This document shows, in pieces, positions 45,541 to 54,253 of a stretch of DNA of 64,000 bases. Source of the DNA: Arcanobacterium ihumii (GTDB taxonomy: Bacteria; Actinomycetota; Actinomycetes; Actinomycetales; Actinomycetaceae); contig NZ_UWOS01000002.1 in assembly GCF_900604515.1 (NCBI RefSeq), positions 1-64,000 on the forward strand, given 5' to 3'. Within the stretch, counting starts at the first letter, position 1, and every line of letters begins with the position of its first letter. Under the pieces are notes generated by a model. It had not been told where the DNA came from and searched no databases. It was given only the letters and a program-made list of their open reading frames with translations. The position numbers and the translations under genes are program-made.

Positions 45541-46311
45541 ATGAAGCCCTTTGCATTTCTAGTTTCACGCCCGTCTTCGCCAATAGGCGAGGATGAATAT
45601 CGGTCGTTCCAAGCACTCACGGAGATCTCAGAATCAATGCTTGTGCGGATTCGAATGGATTCGACTTCATTTTCAGATTTCGATTTACATGCATATTCAG
45701 GTGTAATCGTAAGTGGCTCACCATTTGATCTAACGATTGAAGATGAGGCTAAAAGCGTGGAACAACATTCTGTCGAAGCCTTTTTAAAAGAGCTAAATGC
45801 TGCGGTTTATGCGGACGATTTTCCCTACCTCGGTATTTGTTTTGGGCTTGAATCGATGGCACTGTATCTAGGAGAAGCCTTAGTTAATAGCTTCCGTGAG
45901 GATATTTCCGCGCCTGAAATTGCGATTACTGACGAAGGTCAGATAGATCCAATCTTTGGGAATCTTTCTGATGGAAACCAACTTTCGAACAGTGACCAAT
46001 CATCGGCATTTCGATGTTATACCGGACATTCGGAGGCGCTTGATCCTCACGTACAGCGAACTGGAAAGATTCTTGCGGAGTCAAAGTCGTGCCCGGTTCA
46101 AGCTGTCCGTTGGAAAGAAAATATCTATGGAGTGCAATTCCATCCAGAAATCGACTGGGAGGGAATTCAATTGCGCGTCTCGATTTATGCAGGAAAATAC
46201 TTTGCGGAGGGCGAAGGAGAGCGTGTTCTAAATGTACTCAAACCGCTTGACGTAAGTGCCGGTGCAATAATTCTTAAAAACTTTATTCAAAGATATTTCG
46301 TGCAGCACTAA
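45541..46311 (+). CDS. Class I glutamine amidotransferase (GuaA-like domain)
   Basis: A 256-residue stand-alone class I GATase. The nucleophile elbow is YLGICFGLE with Cys100, and the catalytic His-Glu is in GVQFHPEIDW near residue 199. The N-terminal VIVSGSP segment fits the fold. The partner synthetase or substrate is not known; members include gamma-glutamyl hydrolases of polyamine or amino acid compounds. The gene is probably leaderless (see the -10 at 45529). A YbdK-type ligase gene follows after 87 bp. Confidence 0.85.
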   Translation: MKPFAFLVSRPSSPIGEDEYRSFQALTEISESMLVRIRMDSTSFSDFDLHAYSGVIVSGSPFDLTIEDEAKSVEQHSVEAFLKELNAAVYADDFPYLGICFGLESMALYLGEALVNSFREDISAPEIAITDEGQIDPIFGNLSDGNQLSNSDQSSAFRCYTGHSEALDPHVQRTGKILAESKSCPVQAVRWKENIYGVQFHPEIDWEGIQLRVSIYAGKYFAEGEGERVLNVLKPLDVSAGAIILKNFIQRYFVQH

Positions 46312-46398
46312 ATTGCGTGCCTTAAATTTTCCTTAATATGCCAATAGCGTGGAAGAATATCAAATGATTCAGATCCAAGATAGTTAGGATTTTCGGTC

Positions 46399-47592
46399 AT
46401 GAAATTTACACAATCACCTCGATCTACCTTGGGTATTGAATGGGAACTCCAGTTACTCGACATCGATTCTTTTGATCTAAGACAAAGCGCAACATCTGTT
46501 TTGAAGACGCTACGCTCCTTGCCTGCTGATACTTCGATCATTCAACAAGAGATGCTAGTTAATACGGTTGAACTAGTTTCACAAGCACATAAAACTGTGC
46601 GTGAGTGTATTGCGGATTTACAATACGGAATTTCACTACTGGAGCCAGTCGTTGAACCTTTGCGCATTACTTTGGGTTCGTCGGGAACACATCCCTTTGC
46701 TGACCCGGTGTATCAGCACGTCACAGATTCGAATAGATACGCTGAACTAGTTAATCGTACTCAATACTGGGGAAGGCAGATGCTACTGTTCGGTACCCAC
46801 GTGCATGTGGGAATCGAAGATCGTGCTAAAGTACTTCCGATTCTTAAAGCGATGCTCACTCGCTTTGCACATTTACAGGCGCTCACTGCCGCATCTCCAT
46901 TTTGGAACGGCGTGAACACGGGATATGCAGATAATCGTGCGATGGTTTTTCAGCAACTTCCTACTGCCGGAACCCCTCACCAATTTGATAATTGGGAGGA
47001 TTTGGAGCACTACACTGACGGCATGATGAAAACGGGGATCATCGAAGACTTTAATGAAGTACGTTGGGATATTCGCCCTTCACCGAAGTACGGTACATTG
47101 GAAATGCGAATGTGTGATTCGGCGTCGAATATTTCCGAGGTTGGAATGGTAGCGGCTTTGTGTCAATGCCTAGTTGAGTCATTTTCGAGGAAGTACGATG
47201 CTGGTGAAGTGCTTCCATCGTTGCCAGTCTGGTTTGTGGATGAGAACAAGTGGCGCGCTGCCCGTTACGGTATGGATGCAATTCTTATTTTGGATGACGA
47301 AGGGAATGAAGAACTCGTTACCGATACTCTTGCAACTTTGTTTGACGAACTCGCTCCGATTGCTAAAGACTTAGGATGTCTTGATGAGCTTTCTTATATG
47401 AAGAAAATTTTGGTTGTCGGTGCTCCTTACCAGCGGCAGCTCGAAGTTGCTAGGCTCCATAGTAATTCACGTGAAGCTATTGTTGAGTTCATGTGCGCGG
47501 AGATGGAAGCAGGGGAAGCACTAGATCCGAAGACGGTTAAACTGAAACGAGATAATCAAGCCTTTCCAATTAATGATTTGAAATCGGTTTAA
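46399..47592 (+). CDS. YbdK-type carboxylate-amine ligase (GCS2 family)
   Basis: A 397-residue member of the glutamate-cysteine ligase family 2 (YbdK). The N-terminus STLGIEWELQLLD (residues ~9-21) and GTHVHVGIEDR (~132) are the family's metal/ATP-site motifs, with RWDIRPSPKYGTLEMRMCDS near 215-234. YbdK from E. coli has weak gamma-glutamylcysteine ligase activity; its true substrate is unclear. This organism has MshC for mycothiol, so a glutathione role is not needed. TAGGAT lies 8 nt before the ATG. Confidence 0.88.
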   Translation: MKFTQSPRSTLGIEWELQLLDIDSFDLRQSATSVLKTLRSLPADTSIIQQEMLVNTVELVSQAHKTVRECIADLQYGISLLEPVVEPLRITLGSSGTHPFADPVYQHVTDSNRYAELVNRTQYWGRQMLLFGTHVHVGIEDRAKVLPILKAMLTRFAHLQALTAASPFWNGVNTGYADNRAMVFQQLPTAGTPHQFDNWEDLEHYTDGMMKTGIIEDFNEVRWDIRPSPKYGTLEMRMCDSASNISEVGMVAALCQCLVESFSRKYDAGEVLPSLPVWFVDENKWRAARYGMDAILILDDEGNEELVTDTLATLFDELAPIAKDLGCLDELSYMKKILVVGAPYQRQLEVARLHSNSREAIVEFMCAEMEAGEALDPKTVKLKRDNQAFPINDLKSV

Positions 47593-47640
47593 TTTCTTAA
47601 ACTACAGATATCACTAGGTCGCAACGAGGAAGAAGTCAGA

Positions 47641-48966
47641 ATGTTATCCAACGAGCATAAAAATATAGCTGATTTTTCGGAAGTCGTAGGTATCGCGCAA
47701 CAACTTATTCGATTTGATTCGACGAATAACGGCATTATTGAGGCAGATGTCGAAGCACAAGCGGCCTCGTATGTGATGGATCTTCTGCGTGAAGTTGGTT
47801 ATCAGCCCGAATGGATTGAACCGGTCAAGGGCCGTCCGTCACTTGTTCTCCGAATTCCAGGTCGAAATCGTGAACGGGGCGGACTAGTCGTTCACGGACA
47901 CCTCGACGTTGTTCCAGCGATCCGCGAAGATTGGTCGGTTGACCCTTTTGGTGGTGAGATTATTGACGGTGTTCTATGGGGCAGAGGCGCCGTGGATATG
48001 AAGAATATGGACGCCATGATAATTGCTGTTTTGAGGCATATGGCGCGGATAAACTACGTTCCTGAACGCGATCTCACGGTTGCAATGTTTGCCGATGAAG
48101 AAGCGGGCGGTAAAGTAGGTGCTCATTGGCTCGTAGACCATCGCCCCGAACTTTTTGAAGGTGCCACTCACGCTATTTCAGAGGTGGGCGGATACAACAC
48201 ATATGTGAATGGTAAGCGCGTTTACTTACTACAAACCGCTGAAAAAGGTCTCACTTGGTATCGCTTACTGGCACGTGGCAAGGCAGGGCATGGATCCCAA
48301 GTTAATGAAGACAATGCCGTTACTAAACTAGCACAGGCACTTGCTGCGATCGGTGCAGAAAAGTGGCCTCTTCAACTCACTGATACGGTTCGTCAGCTTC
48401 TTATCGGTGTCTCAGATCTCACGGGTCTACCTTTTGACCCGGAAGATCCACAGACGATTGATAAACTAATCGATTCCCTTGGCGCTGCGAAAACGTTTGT
48501 GGGAGCTACTTTGCGTACTGGCTCCAATCCAACCCAGATTAACGGTGGATATAAAGTTAATGTGATTCCTCAGTGCGCGGAAGGCGGCGTGGACGTACGC
48601 CCGATTCCCGGTACCGAAGAAGCGGTTGCAAAGCGGATTATCGAACTGGTAGGAGATGTTGAACTCGAAAGGCTCCACGACGATGACGGAATCGAATTCC
48701 CATTCGAAGGTTCGACTGTCGAGGCAATGGTAAATGCACTTGAAGCTGAAGATCCCGACGCAATGGTTCTGCCATACATGCTTTCCGCTGGTACCGATAA
48801 TAAGGCGCTAGCAAGATTGGGAATTAAGGGATATGGCTTTGCCCCAGTTCAGCTTCCTCCTGGCTTTGATTTCCCAGCTATGTTCCACGCAGCAAATGAA
48901 CGAATTCCTGTGGACTCCCTCTATTTTGGCTCACGTGTGCTATGGAATTTCTTGCAAAATGCCTAG
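47641..48966 (+). CDS. M20 family metallopeptidase / deacylase
   Basis: A 441-residue M20 hydrolase with the binuclear zinc pattern: HGHLDVVPA (His, Asp near residues 84-88), GRGAVDMKNMD (Asp near 118), DEEAGG (Glu near 152) and a late His in AMFHAANERI. It resembles Rv2141c (annotated DapE2) and broad actinobacterial dipeptidases. Position before the uppP-mshC block is conserved. Start ATG 47641 has GAGGAAG. Substrate is probably a small N-acyl or dipeptide. Confidence 0.88.
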   Translation: MLSNEHKNIADFSEVVGIAQQLIRFDSTNNGIIEADVEAQAASYVMDLLREVGYQPEWIEPVKGRPSLVLRIPGRNRERGGLVVHGHLDVVPAIREDWSVDPFGGEIIDGVLWGRGAVDMKNMDAMIIAVLRHMARINYVPERDLTVAMFADEEAGGKVGAHWLVDHRPELFEGATHAISEVGGYNTYVNGKRVYLLQTAEKGLTWYRLLARGKAGHGSQVNEDNAVTKLAQALAAIGAEKWPLQLTDTVRQLLIGVSDLTGLPFDPEDPQTIDKLIDSLGAAKTFVGATLRTGSNPTQINGGYKVNVIPQCAEGGVDVRPIPGTEEAVAKRIIELVGDVELERLHDDDGIEFPFEGSTVEAMVNALEAEDPDAMVLPYMLSAGTDNKALARLGIKGYGFAPVQLPPGFDFPAMFHAANERIPVDSLYFGSRVLWNFLQNA

Positions 48967-49104
48967 CAGACGGTTGCACCTTTACATTTTCGTTTGCCGT
49001 CGTACTTAGCGCGCTGTTCAAAATGAGCTAATAACTAGATTATTGCTTTATTCTCAAATCGGATCTATTAAAGAGCTCGTATGCTTGCAGTTTATATGGA
49101 GCTA

Positions 49105-49134
49105 TTGGTGAGTGTGGCTTTTCTAGGCTAGGCT
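49105..49134 (+). promoter_or_regulatory. Promoter of small acidic protein, leaderless
   Basis: TTGGTG (49105-49110), 18 bp, TAGGCT (49129-49134), 6 nt, ATG 49141. TAGGCT occurs twice in tandem, the copies sharing one T (49124-49129 and 49129-49134). The rest of the 174-bp gap (48967-49104) shows nothing else I can support. Confidence 0.65.
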
Positions 49135-49140
49135 TGAGAC

Positions 49141-49464
49141 ATGGCTATTGATCCAAACACCGCATATGCTCGCCTCGCGAGTGCACTTGATGACTTCCAC
49201 AGCGCTGTCGTTCAGTTCCAAGATGCTGATTCGCCCGTTGTTCTTCGTGCGGCTGATTTATTAGCCGATGCCTACACCGTGTATGACGACGCTCTTTTTA
49301 CACAGTTTGGTATCGAGGCACCTTTTGATACCTATACTGACGATGATTTAGACGACGACTTCGATGACGATCTTGATGATGAAGACGATGATGAGTTAGA
49401 TGATCTTGATGACTTCGATGAAGACGAAATTGTTGAGTTAGATCTGGATGACGACGTTCTGTAA
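49141..49464 (+). CDS. Small acidic conserved actinobacterial protein
   Basis: A 107-residue protein: an N-terminal ~55-residue helical domain (NTAYARLASALDDFHSAV, then LRAADLLADAYTVYDDALFTQ) and a C-terminal half made almost entirely of Asp, Glu and Leu. The N-terminal type recurs in actinobacteria at this locus and is sometimes misnamed primosomal protein; I know no function. The acidic tail parallels the one at the C-terminus of the 408 gene. It is leaderless (TAGGCT plus 6 nt). Confidence 0.8.
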   Translation: MAIDPNTAYARLASALDDFHSAVVQFQDADSPVVLRAADLLADAYTVYDDALFTQFGIEAPFDTYTDDDLDDDFDDDLDDEDDDELDDLDDFDEDEIVELDLDDDVL

Positions 49465-49573
49465 GAACGTATAGCTGGTTCAAATAACGTATATAGAGCA
49501 CGCTTAAGCATTATGCGTTGTGTATGAGTCCTTACCTTACGAGTTCTCATGCGGAAACTCGCACATTTTTCTA

Positions 49574-50536
49574 CTAGGACGGATACTCAATGAGTGGCAT
49601 TGAGATTTCGTCGATCACATCGGCAACCTGTTGCGGAATCTCGATGATCTCAAGTGAAAGTAGCTGATCAGCTTGGCTGGCGGTGCGTGCTCCACACATC
49701 ACGGTGGAAACTTCAGGTTGCTGGAGTGCCCAAGCCAAAGCAATATCACTAGGAGTGCGTCCAAGCCCGTCTGCTGCTTTTGAAATCGCTTCGGTGATGC
49801 GCCTTGGTGCGTCTTCTAGGTACGGATCAACCATTCCGGAAAGGTGCTTGGTAGCTGCACGGGAAGTAGGAGGAATTGTATTTCGGTACTTTCCCGTCAA
49901 AACTCCAGCAGCAAGTGGAGAATAGGATACAACTCCAAGTCCGGCGTCGGTAGCCATGGGGAAGTGTTCATACTCAGCATTGCGGTTAAGAAGTGAGTAT
50001 TCGAGACCTATGGTGATTGGCGTAGGTAGCCTATAATCACGCAAATACTGTGTATATTTGGCAACAAGCCAAGCTGGATGATGGGCAAATCCTAGATAAC
50101 GTGCTTTTCCGTCGCGCACAAATTGAGCGAGTGTATCGAGCGTTTCTTCAAAAGGAGTTGTTGGATCAGGGGATGCTAGCATCAATACGTCAACGTAGTC
50201 TGTGTTCATGGTTCGCAATGTGTTATTTAGCGAAGACGACAAATGACCGCGACCGTTTGCGTGAATAATGCCATTCGGCGAATAACTGATACCTGCGTGA
50301 GCCATTACGACGAAGTCTTCCCTCGAAAAATGTGAAGCAAATAGTTCCCCAACAGTTTGTTCAGCACTGCCACCTGCATAAATTGGCGAAACATCGATCG
50401 TGTTACCGCCTGCATCAAGTAGAGAGCCAAGCATACGTCGTGCGTCATCAATCTCGGTATCGCGGCCCCAGGTCAGGGTACCGAGTCCGATCGCACCAAC
50501 ACTTAATCCAGAATTACCTAACTTGTTCTGCTTCAC
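49574..50536 (-). CDS. Aldo/keto reductase
   Basis: A 320-residue NADPH-dependent aldo/keto reductase. The catalytic tetrad elements are visible: Asp in GGNTIDVSPIYAGG (with Tyr of IYA), Lys in the following strand replaced by the HFSREDFVVMAHAG segment, and a His/Tyr-containing barrel. The usual Lys is not obvious (VVMAHAG stands where VxTK is expected), so activity may be altered. Start GTG 50536 is 7 nt after TAGGCT, divergent from uppP with 51 bp between start codons. Confidence 0.85.
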   Translation of the reverse strand: MKQNKLGNSGLSVGAIGLGTLTWGRDTEIDDARRMLGSLLDAGGNTIDVSPIYAGGSAEQTVGELFASHFSREDFVVMAHAGISYSPNGIIHANGRGHLSSSLNNTLRTMNTDYVDVLMLASPDPTTPFEETLDTLAQFVRDGKARYLGFAHHPAWLVAKYTQYLRDYRLPTPITIGLEYSLLNRNAEYEHFPMATDAGLGVVSYSPLAAGVLTGKYRNTIPPTSRAATKHLSGMVDPYLEDAPRRITEAISKAADGLGRTPSDIALAWALQQPEVSTVMCGARTASQADQLLSLEIIEIPQQVADVIDEISMPLIEYPS

Positions 50537-50543
50537 ATAGTCG

Positions 50544-50581
50544 AGCCTAACGTATCACCACTACCTTTTATGAAATATGCT
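50544..50581. promoter_or_regulatory. Overlapping divergent leaderless promoters
   Basis: Minus strand TAGGCT (50544-50549) is 7 nt before GTG of the aldo/keto reductase. Plus strand TATGCT (50576-50581) is 6 nt before GTG 50588 of uppP. The two -10 hexamers are only 26 bp apart, so the -35 regions must overlap and the promoters should compete. Confidence 0.6.
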
Positions 50582-50587
50582 TAGCGC

Positions 50588-51430
50588 GTGGGAATAATCG
50601 AAGCAGTAATTTTAGGTATCGTTCAGGGACTAACTGAGTTCCTACCAATTTCGTCCTCTGCGCACTTGCGTATCGTAGGAGACCTTTTTCCAAACCTAGG
50701 TGACCCGGGTGTAACTTTTACAGCTGTTACACAAATCGGCACTGAGACCGCCGTCGTCCTTTTCTTCTGGAAAGACATCGTGCGCATTATCAAGAAGTGG
50801 TTCCAGTCTTTACCTTTTGGACCGTGGAAGAAACAGGTTCCAACTAGCGACGCGGACGTACGGCTCGGCTGGATCGTCATCATTGGCACGTTTCCGATCG
50901 TCATCCTCGGTCTACTTTTCGAAAACGCCATCGATTCGGTTTTCCGAAATCTCTACATTACTGCGCTAATGCTTGCGCTCTTCGCTATTTTCCTTGGTCT
51001 AGCCGATAAGTTCGGACGCAGAGCAATCCCATTAGAGAAAATGTCGATGCGCGACGGCTTGATTCTTGGTTTCGCGCAGTCAATGGCGTTGATCCCAGGT
51101 GTTTCCCGTTCTGGCGGAACTATCACGGTTGGTTTAATTCTCGGGTACACTCGCGCAGCTGCCGCTCGTGCTTCTTTCCTTCTTGCAATTCCGGCCGTGA
51201 TGGGTTCCGGTTTTTATCGTTTGTTTTCCGACGACGGTACTGGTCCGCAAGTCGGAGCTCTTCCTTTGTTCGTTGCCACAGCTACTGCATTCATCGTGGG
51301 ATACGCGGTTATTGTTTGGTTCTTGAAGCTTGTCGAAACAAAATCGTATATGCCATTCGTTATTTACCGTCTTGTTTTAGCAGTGGGTGTCGTCTTGCTC
51401 TTAACCCAAGGTGTTTTGGAGGTCTACTAA
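50588..51430 (+). CDS. uppP: Undecaprenyl-diphosphatase UppP
   Basis: Recycles the lipid carrier by removing a phosphate from undecaprenyl diphosphate; also confers bacitracin resistance. The 280-residue membrane protein has the family motifs EFLPISSSAHLRI (residues ~17-29) and PGVSRSGGTI (~167-176), with catalytic Glu/Ser/Arg residues, and eight hydrophobic segments. GTG 50588 is leaderless-type. Its stop abuts the mshC start (51431), a gene order common in actinobacteria. Confidence 0.95.
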   Translation: MGIIEAVILGIVQGLTEFLPISSSAHLRIVGDLFPNLGDPGVTFTAVTQIGTETAVVLFFWKDIVRIIKKWFQSLPFGPWKKQVPTSDADVRLGWIVIIGTFPIVILGLLFENAIDSVFRNLYITALMLALFAIFLGLADKFGRRAIPLEKMSMRDGLILGFAQSMALIPGVSRSGGTITVGLILGYTRAAAARASFLLAIPAVMGSGFYRLFSDDGTGPQVGALPLFVATATAFIVGYAVIVWFLKLVETKSYMPFVIYRLVLAVGVVLLLTQGVLEVY

Positions 51431-52705
51431 GTGAAAACGTGGGAAAAGCCAAAGGTACCAGTTCTACCGGGGGCACCGCCCACGCTGAAACTTCGTGATT
51501 CTCTTGATGGCAGGATAAAGGATCATCAGCGCGAGCAATTAAATCTGTGGGTCTGTGGTATTACTCCCTACGATGCCACGCATTTGGGGCACGCAAACAC
51601 GTATGTGTTTTTTGATGTTTTGCTTAGAACTTGGATCGACGGCGGCAGACCAGCTAGATACGCACAAAATCTAACTGATATGGACGATCCGTTATATGAA
51701 CGTGCTCAAGCCACCCAGGTTTATTGGAGAGCTTTAGCTCAAGATCAAACTGATCTTTTTAGATCAGATATGGTTCATCTTCGAGTGATTCCACCAGATT
51801 CCTGGGTATCAGTTTCCGAAAAACTTGATGATTTGGAATCTGCTGTGCGAGTCATGGAAAAGAATGGCATTGCCTATCGCATTCAAAATTCAAATGGCAC
51901 CGAAGATATTTACGTCGATTCCGCACTTGATCTTAAGTTCGTTGAGTCTGATTACTTCGATAATCTAAACCTTGAATTGGAATTCAATGAGCATGGGGGA
52001 GATTCACAGCGTACTGGTAAACGCCATGCTCTAGACCCTCAGGTTTGGAAGGGCGTTCGCGGGGATGACTACCGTCCAGCCGACCTTGAAGATGGTGAAT
52101 GGCGTCCAGGCTGGCACATCGAGTGCGCGGTAATCGCTCATGACGAATTAGGAATGGTCGATGTACAAGGGGGAGGCTCGGACCTTTTATTTCCGCATCA
52201 TGAAATGAGCGAGCTTCACCTTCGCCAACTTCGAACTGACTTTAATGACGGCGAAAAATATGAGTCCGATTCAAACCCGGTTGGATTTCATTTACATTCA
52301 GGGATGGTTGCCTTTGAAGGCACAAAGATGTCTAAATCCTTGGGGAACTTGGTACTTGTTTCAAAACTTGTTGCACAGGGTGTTGACCCGCGAGCTATTC
52401 GACTCGCTATTCTTTCCCATCACTACCGCGAAGACTGGGAATACGAAACAGCTGTCTTAGACAAGTCAGTTCAACGCTTAAAGTATTGGCAGGAAGTGGT
52501 CGGCTTAGGTTTTGACGACGACGCCACCTCGGTTGGTCCTGATCTCCTTGCCGAAGTTCGGTTCCAGCTGTCCGAAGATCTTCGGACTCCCGATGCTATC
52601 GATGCTATTGATCGAAGGTTTAGCGGAATTCAAAAATGGAAGAATGTCGAGGATCGGCAATTAGTTATTGATACTATTGATGCACTTTTAGGAGTAAAAC
52701 TGTGA
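51431..52705 (+). CDS. mshC: Mycothiol ligase MshC
   Basis: Joins cysteine to GlcN-inositol in mycothiol synthesis. The 424-residue protein is a cysteinyl-tRNA-synthetase-like class I enzyme: HLGHANTY (HIGH motif) near residue 54, the zinc Cys in WVCGITPYD and later HIECAV, and GTKMSKSLGN (KMSKS) near 300. It differs from CysS by lacking the C-terminal tRNA-binding domain. GTG 51431 follows the uppP stop with no gap. The presence of mshC shows this organism makes mycothiol; the other msh genes are not in the window. Confidence 0.95.
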   Translation: MKTWEKPKVPVLPGAPPTLKLRDSLDGRIKDHQREQLNLWVCGITPYDATHLGHANTYVFFDVLLRTWIDGGRPARYAQNLTDMDDPLYERAQATQVYWRALAQDQTDLFRSDMVHLRVIPPDSWVSVSEKLDDLESAVRVMEKNGIAYRIQNSNGTEDIYVDSALDLKFVESDYFDNLNLELEFNEHGGDSQRTGKRHALDPQVWKGVRGDDYRPADLEDGEWRPGWHIECAVIAHDELGMVDVQGGGSDLLFPHHEMSELHLRQLRTDFNDGEKYESDSNPVGFHLHSGMVAFEGTKMSKSLGNLVLVSKLVAQGVDPRAIRLAILSHHYREDWEYETAVLDKSVQRLKYWQEVVGLGFDDDATSVGPDLLAEVRFQLSEDLRTPDAIDAIDRRFSGIQKWKNVEDRQLVIDTIDALLGVKL

Positions 52706-53355
52706 GTCTACCTCAAGCAATTCTTTTCGATATGGACGGAACCTTGACCGATAGTGAAAAGATTTGGTTTTCGGCGGAAACAGAAGTTTTTCATGATTTG
52801 GGTCATGAGCTCGACGCAGAGGAAGCTAAGAAAGTCATCGGAATGGCAATTACCGATTCCACTGTATTTTTAGCTGAACTTATTGGCAACGAAGTTACTC
52901 CTAAAGAAATTCAAACCCGACTCCTTGATAAAGTTCAAGAAATTGCCGCTCGAGATGGGCTACCGTGGAGACCCGGGGCTGTAGAACTTCTCCAGCTCAC
53001 TCATAAACTTGGAATTCCTACGGCATTGGTTACTTCGTCATTCCGTTCTTTTGCACAATATGCGCTTGACAAAGCACCAACTGGAACGCTTACGGTTGTG
53101 GTTACTGGAGACGTGGTTCCTTACGGTAAACCTCACCCCGCACCATATCTAATGGCGGCTGCGGAACTGGGCGTAGATATTAAGCAGTGCCTAGCTTTTG
53201 AGGATTCAATTCCTGGTTTAACATCAGCCTATCGTTCAGGCGCAAAGGCAATCGGCGTACCTTTTCAGATTCAACTTCCACAATTTGACGGTGCAATTTA
53301 CGTCGATTCTCTTGACGATATCGACGAAGAATTCTTGCGTACTGTATTTGCTTAA
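52702..53355 (+). CDS. HAD family IA phosphatase
   Basis: A 217-residue HAD hydrolase of the beta-phosphoglucomutase/phosphatase type: motif I FDMDGTLTDSE (residues ~9-19), motif II Thr-Ser in LVTSSF near 112, Lys in PYGKPHPAPY near 141 and motif IV in FEDSIPGL near 166. Start GTG 52702 overlaps the mshC stop by 4 nt (GTGA). The substrate is not predictable. It may be a housekeeping phosphatase for the mycothiol or envelope block. Confidence 0.88.
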   Translation: MSLPQAILFDMDGTLTDSEKIWFSAETEVFHDLGHELDAEEAKKVIGMAITDSTVFLAELIGNEVTPKEIQTRLLDKVQEIAARDGLPWRPGAVELLQLTHKLGIPTALVTSSFRSFAQYALDKAPTGTLTVVVTGDVVPYGKPHPAPYLMAAAELGVDIKQCLAFEDSIPGLTSAYRSGAKAIGVPFQIQLPQFDGAIYVDSLDDIDEEFLRTVFA

Positions 53356-53363
53356 ACTGAATA

Positions 53364-54194
53364 CTACTGGTCTCTGAATGCAGTTCGTAGCTTTTCGATG
53401 CCGCTTTCACTAATAGCTGGTGATTCACCGCCAAATGCTGGGCAGATATCTTTGAAGTGGCACCAACCGCACAAAGGACCTTGAACTGGTTCAAATTCTT
53501 TGGAATCCAACCGGGACGAAATTGCCGACCAAAGTTGCATGAGAGAAGCTTGCATGGTCGTTACGTCGTCCAGCGATGGATCATAGGTGAGGATTCTCCC
53601 GTCACCAAGGTAAATCAACTGAGTACGTTTCGGTAACTTATGCCGAGAGAAATAAAGTGCGGTGGTATAAAAACGCATTTGGAAGATAGCACTATCTTGA
53701 TAGCGGGGCTGTGGTGATTTTCCGGTTTTATAGTCAACCACCCGGAGATCGCCATTAGGTGCTTCGTCAACACGGTCGATGATACCGCGAATCGCTAAGC
53801 CTTCTGGTAGGTAAGCATCGACAAAGCTTTCTCGCGCCAACGGGTCCAGAAATTTAGGGTTTTCCAAGGCGAAATAGTTAGAAATCAGCGGGCGCGCACT
53901 CTCTAACCACTGCTCGCATTCTTCGGTGCTAGAAAATAACTCAAGCACCTGAGGTTGTTTATCAATATGCTCATTCCACCTCTCCATCAACGTGCTCTGA
54001 GCATGGGAATCAGTTCGAGAGGCAGGGGGAACATCAAAAAGATGTTCAAGTACAGAATGCACAATCGTTCCTCGCAGAGCCTCTAGCGATGGAGGCTCAG
54101 GAATCGAATCGATAACCCGATACCTAAATTTCAAAGGGCACTGCTTAAAATCGCTCGCGCGTGAAGGCGAGATTGCTGCATGACGTGTGTTCAT
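53364..54194 (-). CDS. RecB-family exonuclease with Fe-S-type cysteines
   Basis: A 276-residue PD-(D/E)XK nuclease similar to Rv2119. Motifs: SRASDFKQCPLKFRY near the N-terminus, GTIVHSVLEHLF (residues ~42-53), DRVDEAPNGDLRVVDYKTGK (Asp, Asp-x-Lys core near 137-156). Cysteines (one in DFKQCP, three in CGWCHFKDIC) have the spacing of the AddB/Cas4 4Fe-4S site. Start ATG 54194 is 6 nt after TACGGT on the minus strand. It is divergent from trmI and converges on the HAD gene. Confidence 0.88.
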   Translation of the reverse strand: MNTRHAAISPSRASDFKQCPLKFRYRVIDSIPEPPSLEALRGTIVHSVLEHLFDVPPASRTDSHAQSTLMERWNEHIDKQPQVLELFSSTEECEQWLESARPLISNYFALENPKFLDPLARESFVDAYLPEGLAIRGIIDRVDEAPNGDLRVVDYKTGKSPQPRYQDSAIFQMRFYTTALYFSRHKLPKRTQLIYLGDGRILTYDPSLDDVTTMQASLMQLWSAISSRLDSKEFEPVQGPLCGWCHFKDICPAFGGESPAISESGIEKLRTAFRDQ

Positions 54195-54200
54195 AGTCCT

Positions 54201-54246
54201 ACCGTACCTTGTGGATCCTGCTAGTTTCGGTTGCTACCAGTATGAT
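54201..54246. promoter_or_regulatory. Divergent leaderless promoters, nuclease and trmI
   Basis: Minus strand TACGGT (54201-54206) is 6 nt before ATG of the nuclease gene. Plus strand TATGAT (54241-54246) is 7 nt before GTG 54254 of trmI. The -10s are 34 bp apart. Confidence 0.5.
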
Positions 54247-54253
54247 ATTTGCT

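Noticed and set aside
49330-49460. Regular GAT/GAC repeats as a satellite or regulatory repeat
   Set aside because: They are explained as codons for the Asp/Glu tail of the protein at 49141.
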